A DNA stretch of 64,000 nucleotides. Origin: Thelonectria olida. Taxonomy: Eukaryota > Ascomycota > Sordariomycetes > Hypocreales > Nectriaceae. Under the pieces are notes generated by a model. It was not told the origin of the DNA. It saw only the letters and a program-made list of their open reading frames with translations, and did not search any database. Position numbers and translations under genes: made by a program. The stretch covers positions 1 to 64,000 of the forward strand of contig JAGPYM010000031.1 in assembly GCA_020736575.1 (NCBI GenBank), in the 5' to 3' direction. Every line of letters starts with the position of its first letter. The first letter of the stretch is position 1. This document shows, one piece after another, positions 58,043 to 64,000 of the stretch.

Positions 58043-60620
58043 ATGTCCCACATAGCTCGCGACCAGCATCTCCCACCCAATCCTTCGCCACGCCGCCCGT
58101 ACCGCTCAAAAAGGAATCGACCCTGCACGCTTTGCCGCGCCCGGAAGACGTCATGTCGCCGTGCAGATAATGATGTATCGTGCCTGTCGTGTCGCAAGAG
58201 AGGCCAGCACTGCAGCTTCGTAGACGATGCCCAAGAATCACGACCCGCCCCCTCTTCGTCTATTATGGGTAGCAGTGCCGGGAGGACGTTCAATGAGGCA
58301 GGACTCTCCGCCACCAATGCATTGGCCGTGGAATCAAACGAGGACTTTATGGCTTTGACCTTGGAAGAGAGTCAAAGAGAGACTCCGAGCCCTGGCTATT
58401 TAGATCCTGAGCTGCTCCAAAACAGCTTCAACCCCACAACGGACATGGCTCCGATATATGAGGGCCTTTCCGATCAAAGAGTTTGGCCCGATGCAGCAGA
58501 GCATCAGCTGAATATGCCTGCCGCTCCTGACAACCCCTTCTTTGACCTCGGCAGTATCATCTCAACAGCTCAATCTGCCCGCCCAGTCTCGAATTCGCCC
58601 ACCTCTACTCGACTTGGTGAAGTCGGATGCCACGTCAGCCCTGGTGTCGTGTCGAGCCCGCCCGAAAACCAGACCAACGAATCGAATAGTATCGATCAAA
58701 GACCTGGTTTTCAAGGGACCTATTTCGGCCTCTCTGGCGAATCGGATCCATACCTCCTCCGGCATTACCTATACAATGAGGCAGATGAGTTCCCATTTCT
58801 TCGGGTCATCTACCGGAGAACACAGCGTGGCATATGTGAGCCTTATCAGCCACCGCAGAATGCCCAGAACGCAGAAGCACCAGACATTCCTGTTCAGTTT
58901 CTCTTGACCGCAAACGAACTTGGTGAAGAGCATACGCGAATCGGCCCACATGGTCAACTGTACGATCATGATTCAGTGAGGAAAGAGCTCAATGGTTTGG
59001 TGAGCGATGAGCATGGAAGAAGGCTCATATTGCTGTAGGTCCACAAACTCCTTGAAGCGGCAAACCCTAACCTCATCAATAGTTTTGTACAATACGTTTA
59101 TCCAGGCCTTCCCGTCATTTCTCGGTCACAGTTGGCCCTGGAAATCACGGGCAACAACGTCCCTTCAGCCGTTGGTCCAGTACCGGCACACGCCCTGGCT
59201 GCTATTTACGCTTCTGCACTTCCGTTCAGCTCTTATGACGACGTCTTGTGTGTGTCGAGTGTCTACAAGAAGCCATCGTCAGAAAGGTTATGGCAAATCG
59301 TTTACGACGGTGTCCAAGCGGATCTGCACACCCCTCGACTTGCAACCATTTCGAGCGCGTTGCTATTCCTCAACAGACCTCGTGTCGGGGTTCAGCACGT
59401 CTCAGCCGACACATCATTCACCTGGTCATTCACCACCTCTATTGTCGGCCTCGTCACAAGCTTGGGTCTTCACCTGGATTGCAAATCATGGTCCATCCCG
59501 AACTGGGAAAAGCGTCTAAGACGACGCCTGTGGTGGATGGCTTATTCTGAAGCCACATGGCGAAGTCTCCTGCTGGGCCGGCCTTCAGTCATATCCCCAG
59601 ATCAGTGGAGTGTCTCGGGACTGGCACGTTCTGATTTCGACCTTGATGACATGAGTCTCAGGGACGACATGCCTCCAGGTATTGGTGGCTTTATGAAACG
59701 ATTACGAGCGTTAGGGACTGGATCGGAGGACGGGCTGATTTCTCAACACCTCGCAACGTTGGCTTGTATTGCCGATCATATACACAGGGGTCTATAGTAA
59801 GTTGAGCTCCCTAGCCATGGCATCCGCTGACATATTGCGATAGTACGGTCAGAGCTACTGCGCAGCTCGCCGACAACCTCGACGAGTCCGTCAAGGCTAT
59901 TAAGCCCCTGCGTGAAGAGCTGGCGCTGTGGTATGCCGGCTTACCCATGGCGCTGAAATCACCCAAGGCAGACCCAGAACGGACTACACCCATCGAGCCT
60001 AGCTCGGCCGCGTGTTTGAGGTTTGCTTACCTCACGCTCGAAGTGCTGCTGTATCGTGCTTTGCTGAGACCGCTCGGGGCTGTCGATTTGGAAGACGCGA
60101 ACGTGCATGGGGAGGCTAATACTGACCTGTACGGAGAGCTATGGCCCGAGTCGCAAGACTTTTGCATTGACACGGAACAAAGGGCGAATGGACAGGAGCA
60201 GCACGATGGTTTCCGAGACCAGGCCGAGCTCATCATCTCCGCTGCCGAGAAGTGTGCCACGATTGTGACAAACTTTACAGTCGAGTTGATGTCCTGGGAC
60301 TTTGCCGGCTTCTGGCACTCTTGTACGCTCTCTTCCATCTATGAAATGTTAATTACTAATAACGTATAGGGTCCCGCATAGGCTGGGCAACGACGTCGAG
60401 CTTCCTCGCGATCCTCCTCGTGCAATCGCCAAGTGTAAAACATGCCAAGACGAGCAAGGCTCTTATAGACAGATGGCGACAGATTTTGCGACACCAGTCT
60501 CAAAGCTTCCAGGATATGAGCCTTGGAATACTTCGATTGGATGCCATGTACTGGTCCGACATGAACAAGATATTCAAAGTCAATAGTCACCTAGCACAGG
60601 TGATTCAAGAGTCAAAGTAA
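58043..60620 (+). CDS. Zn2Cys6 transcription factor, 811 residues
   Basis: Four exons (58043-59034, 59083-59796, 59844-60322, 60370-60620), all joining in phase. The zinc cluster is near residue 28: CTLCRARKTSCRRADNDVSC then C and C in LSCRKRGQHC. A long polar linker follows, then the fungal-specific domain (RLRRRLWWMAYSEATWRSLLLGRP; FLNRPRVG; FRDQAELIISAAEKC; WSRIGWATTSSFLAILLVQSP). The size and C-terminal block resemble Dal81/TamA-type regulators of nitrogen-source use more than small cluster regulators. It stands between the transporter/hydrolase pair, whose promoter is dense in CGGCG motifs, and an FAD monooxygenase, so it is the best candidate local regulator. No disruption is seen. Confidence 0.85.
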
Positions 60621-61007
60621 GGACAGCCTAGCCACGGCACGGCACTCAAGGAGTATTCGACAGGGCACTGTTGATATGGTATCAATGGAACCAGTTGTCA
60701 AACCATCATATCGCATTGACCTCGTCTTTTTCGATGGTGCTTCTAAATCGTGACGTCACATATTTCTTCAGATCAGACGAACTTGGCGAAGGAGGATGGA
60801 TATATATGATGCCGGATTGCAATGCAAAGATCGAATCCCAGTGGTATCTCGAATTTCTCTAACAAATAATTTTTGTGCTGAGCCTTCATTATAGCCCAGC
60901 CTCTTTCCTCTCAAAGCAGCGTCCATCGTTGGTGCGTAACTCACGGAGCGTGGGAATCCTGTTGAACTCCCTCACTATACGACCCTCACCAAGTCGTCTT
61001 TGCCGAC
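60621..61007. other. Intergenic
   Basis: 387 bp between the regulator and the monooxygenase on the same strand. A TATATATGATG run occurs near 60801 but too far from the ATG to be sure of its role. Confidence 0.4.
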
Positions 61008-62164
61008 ATGGCGCAAAAACGAGTCCTCATCGCGGGAGGCGGCATCGCAGGCCCTGTGCTTGCCTACTGGCTCGGAAAGAGCGGCTACAAAGTCGTGGTT
61101 CTGGAGAGACTCCAGGAGCATCAGCGACAGGCCGGACAAGTCATCGACATAGAAGGGCCGTCGAAAGAAATCGTTTCTCGCATGGGAATTCTGGATGAAA
61201 TACAGCAAGGCTCTACCAAGGAAGCTGGCGTATCTTTCGTTGATGAGTCGGGTCGTGCCCTCGGGATGTTTCCTGCTGGGCAATCAGCCGGTGCGACAAA
61301 GCTGATTGAAATCATGCGCCCGGTTCTCGGCAAGATTCTTTTTGATGCCGCCGATGCCTTCGAAAATGTCGAGTTTCGATTCGGCTGCACAGTCGCCTCG
61401 TCAGAGCAGTCGGAAAATGCCGTCCAAGTCGAATACAGCACAATACGGGGGACAAAGTGAGAGAAGAATATGACTTGGTGGTTGCCTGCGATGGACTCCG
61501 GTCGAGGACCCGAGACCTAATTCTGCCCGGCACCAACTCTCAATCTTGCATCAAGTCTCTCAACGTCTTTGTCGCCTTCTTTTCCATTCCCACCCAGCCG
61601 CAGGACGGGCCTTGTAGTCGCCTCTACACCATGACCGGTCGCAAAAGCGCCCTCATCAAGCCTATGACGGAGGAAGAATCGTCAGCTTACTTCATACACG
61701 CCAAGTATGATCAAGAGCTCCACGAGGCACGAGAGTCTCGTGATATCGAGAAGCAGAAAGAGGTCCTCGCACGGAGGTACAGAGGATGCGGATGGGAGAC
61801 GGATCGAATCGTCCAGGGCATGCTTGAAACGGACAACTTTTATTTTGAAGAGATTTCGCAAGTGAAGCTGGACAAGTGGTCACACGGCCGGTGCGTCCTG
61901 CTTGGAGACGCAGCTTGGTGTCCGTCGCCATTAACAGGACAGGGCACGAATGTGGCCATCTTGGGAGCGTATGTCCTTGCGAGCAAGTTGGTGGAGCATG
62001 GAGACGACCTTGAGTGCGCGCTTGGCGAGTACGAGCGAGATATGAGACCGTTTGTCAGCACGATCCAAAGTATCCCATTGGGAGGCTATGCACCATTGAT
62101 AGGCAACCCCGATAGTTCTTGGGGAGTGTGGCTGTTTAGATCGGTAGTGTCTTGGGTTTCATGA
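61008..62164 (+). pseudogene. FAD-dependent monooxygenase with a frameshift
   Basis: It begins ATGGCGCAAAAACGAG with the FAD motif VLIAGGGIAGPVLAYWLG, then the family's VVLERLQEHQRQAGQ. At about 61436-61445, right before the conserved EEYDLVVACDGLRSRTRD, the reading frame shifts by one base; a stop follows in the old frame at 61460. The second part is intact, with LLGDAAWCPSPLTGQGTN for the FAD ribityl/phosphate and a normal end. Together the two parts have about 385 residues, the usual size. A 47-bp intron at the break would remove conserved strand sequence, so a one-base loss is more likely. Relatives hydroxylate aromatic or polyketide substrates. An assembly error is possible. Confidence 0.7.
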
Positions 62165-62662
62165 CTGGGATTGTATAAATACTTGCCTGATTCGGAGACG
62201 AAGTATGACAAGCTCCCTCATAATTTGAGGTAATTACAGAGCTCTGCTAGATATACACTAATGCACTGCTTCTCACAAGACGAGCCTAGAATGGGTCCCC
62301 CGTATGTCCAAACCTCCATCGTGACTCAAATGCAAATCAACCTTCCCGAGGACGGCTATTGGTGACCATTTTGGAGCCGGGTAGGCACTTGTTTCAGTAC
62401 ATGCGTAGTTAGATAAAGTAAATTCAAACTCCAAAGTGAACGTAGGCAAGGGGTCTATATGTGACACGAATCGGCAGATCTACCAACACTTGAGTTCGAG
62501 ACAAGAATAACCAAGTATTGGCACCATGGGGTGTACAACCAGAACCAACCTTCTATAAGCTCCGAGGGACTAGGATATTCTGTCGAGCGGTTCCGAGCCG
62601 CATACCTAGATATATTTGAAGTTTTTTCGTTTGTCTATTATCTACTCCTTGGTCTACGATAT
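62165..62662. other. Intergenic between convergent genes
   Basis: 498 bp between the 3' end of the FAD gene and the 3' end of the ankyrin gene; nothing recognised. Confidence 0.4.
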
Positions 62663-64000
62663 CTATCTCGCCAAATGCCTACGTAATAGCCGCACGATAC
62701 CTGAATGCCCCTGCTTTTGAGCAAACTTCAGTGCATTATTCAACTGAGGCGCTCGAATTGGTGTCGAAACTCCATGCCTGAGCAGTACCTCTACGCAAGC
62801 TGTGTTGCCCTCGACGGCAGCGCACCACAGCGCATCCACATTGTAGTAATCGGCTTTCGCTAAGCCCCAAGAGGGACCTTCTCGACCCGTAGGATAGCCC
62901 TCAGGCTTCTCTCCGTTGAGCAGGAAATCGGTGACGACGTGTGATTTCCAACCCCCATGGGGCACCTCGAGGAGGGTATCTGCGATAGCGCCGCAGCCTT
63001 TGATGGTCTGGATGGCATGCCGCAGGACGTCTCTACCCTTCCAGACCTGGTTCAAATTGGCGCCTTTTTCGAGCAATTTGTTGACTATGACTTCATGCCC
63101 CCCCATTGTGGCAAGAAGCAGCAGGTCTTTTCGAGAGATGGTCAAGGATACCTTCATATCTCCCCTGATAGCTCCCATCAACAGCATCGCTGTGGCCTCA
63201 TGCCCACTTACAATAGCTTGAGATAGTGCTAGACCAATGGTGGTCGCGGCTGTGTCGCTATCGCCGCAATTTGAGAGCAACGTCTCTACCACGGCAACGT
63301 GACCATGTGCAGCAGCGACTTCCAGCCCGACGAGGCGGTTTGAGCTTGGGTCAATGATGCAAGCGCCTTTCTCCAGCAGCATCCTGGCGATGGTATTGGA
63401 TCCTCTTGCGCAAGCATGCCATAGCGCACTATTGCCGTTCGTTCCCCTCGTTTCTGCAGCGGCACCTTTCTCGAGAAGCATCTTCGCGATAGACTCATGT
63501 CCTCCCTCTGCGGCATACCACAAGGGAGCCCTACCTGCTTTGTCACTTGTCGCGACATTTGCATTTCTGTTGAGCAAGTGTTCGACGATGGTGGCATGTC
63601 CATTTGCCGCCGCTTCGCACAAAGCCGTCCTATCCCCATTTGCTCTATGTTCCACACTTGCTTGGTGGTCGAGGAGTAGTTTGACGACCTTGTCGTTTCC
63701 GTGAGAATCTGCATGCCATAGAGCCGTCACATCATTGTGGTCTTTGGATTCAGCATCGACCCAGCCGGTCTCGAGCAACAACCTGATGACTGCTTCGTGG
63801 TTGTTCATGGCAGCATACCATAACGCGCTCCGACCTTTCTGGTCCTTCATGTCAGCTTCGACCTTGCCCGAGCCCAGTATCATCTTGACAACAGATTCGT
63901 GTCCATTTTCTGCCGCGTGAGAGAGGACTGATCGACCCGCTCCATCAATCAGATATGCTTGGGTGTCCTTTCGGGTCAACAGCTGGCTGAGCTGCGCCTC
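62663..64000 (-). CDS. Ankyrin-repeat protein, C-terminal part (runs off the window)
   Basis: The minus-strand frame is open from the window edge (64000) to a stop at 62663, about 445 residues. At least ten ankyrin repeats are visible (VLSHAAENGHESVVKMILGS; ALWYAAMNNHEAVIRLLLE; TALWHADSHGNDKVVKLLLD; ALCEAAANGHATIVEHLL; and so on), then a non-repeat insert (TDFLLNGEKPEGYPTGREGP) and two weaker final repeats. It is probably the C-terminal part of an NLR-like or long ankyrin protein whose N-terminus lies beyond the edge, so the effector domain is unknown. No internal stops. Repeats with LLLE/LLLD tips resemble those of the truncated fragment near 6601-7020, a possible sign of a shared family. 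Confidence 0.8.
   Translation of the reverse strand, partial: EAQLSQLLTRKDTQAYLIDGAGRSVLSHAAENGHESVVKMILGSGKVEADMKDQKGRSALWYAAMNNHEAVIRLLLETGWVDAESKDHNDVTALWHADSHGNDKVVKLLLDHQASVEHRANGDRTALCEAAANGHATIVEHLLNRNANVATSDKAGRAPLWYAAEGGHESIAKMLLEKGAAAETRGTNGNSALWHACARGSNTIARMLLEKGACIIDPSSNRLVGLEVAAAHGHVAVVETLLSNCGDSDTAATTIGLALSQAIVSGHEATAMLLMGAIRGDMKVSLTISRKDLLLLATMGGHEVIVNKLLEKGANLNQVWKGRDVLRHAIQTIKGCGAIADTLLEVPHGGWKSHVVTDFLLNGEKPEGYPTGREGPSWGLAKADYYNVDALWCAAVEGNTACVEVLLRHGVSTPIRAPQLNNALKFAQKQGHSGIVRLLRRHLAR

Noticed and set aside
61386..61432. A 47-bp intron to repair the FAD gene
   Set aside because: The frame would fit, but splicing would remove a strand that is conserved in the family; the donor GTCGCC is also poor.

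Overview
The window reads as nuclear DNA of a filamentous ascomycete, probably a Sordariomycete close to the Hypocreales. The evidence is short GT-AG introns of about 40-100 bp, Zn2Cys6 regulators, HET, NACHT/ankyrin, DUF3328 (UstYa-like) and LaeA-like families, and an AT-rich block that looks mutated by RIP beside ordinary GC-rich DNA. Most genes were rebuilt by joining exons by eye at GT/AG sites that keep the frame, so exon edges are predictions.

Layout. 1-3190: AT-rich degenerate repeat block with a possible LTR boundary. 3195-8940: gene-poor graveyard holding a short unknown ORF, a decayed membrane-protein piece, a ~42-bp minisatellite, the truncated end of an NLR-type ankyrin gene and an internally deleted amidase. 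8943-24919: secreted lactonase-like propeller, ATP-grasp enzyme, a Zn2Cys6 regulator broken by one stop codon, an unknown protein, isochorismatase, an intact Zn2Cys6 regulator, a YPK-type AGC kinase and an unknown protein. 25454-30042: ubiquitin E2, HET protein and secreted beta-lactamase-fold hydrolase. 30811-41806: membrane-anchored Cys-rich protein, C2H2 zinc-finger protein, branched-chain aminotransferase, SDR and a large membrane sulfatase-fold enzyme. 41807-46490: a 4.7-kb stretch without recognisable genes.

46491-62164 looks like a specialised-metabolism or accessory cluster: flavoprotein, LaeA-like methyltransferase, a secreted precursor of six Asn-rich repeats separated by five Lys-Arg (Kex2) sites, a divergent UstYa/DUF3328 gene, an M20 carbamoyl-amino-acid hydrolase divergent from a Dal5-type MFS transporter, a Zn2Cys6 regulator and a frameshifted FAD monooxygenase. 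The Kex2-repeat precursor beside a UstYa gene is the arrangement of fungal ribosomal peptide (dikaritin/KEP) loci, but here the repeats contain no aromatic residue, unlike known cores. This is the best candidate for an undescribed system. The hydrolase/transporter pair, whose shared promoter carries a dense set of CGGCG motifs, may instead be a separate ureide or N-carbamoyl catabolic unit. An ankyrin-repeat gene runs off the right edge.
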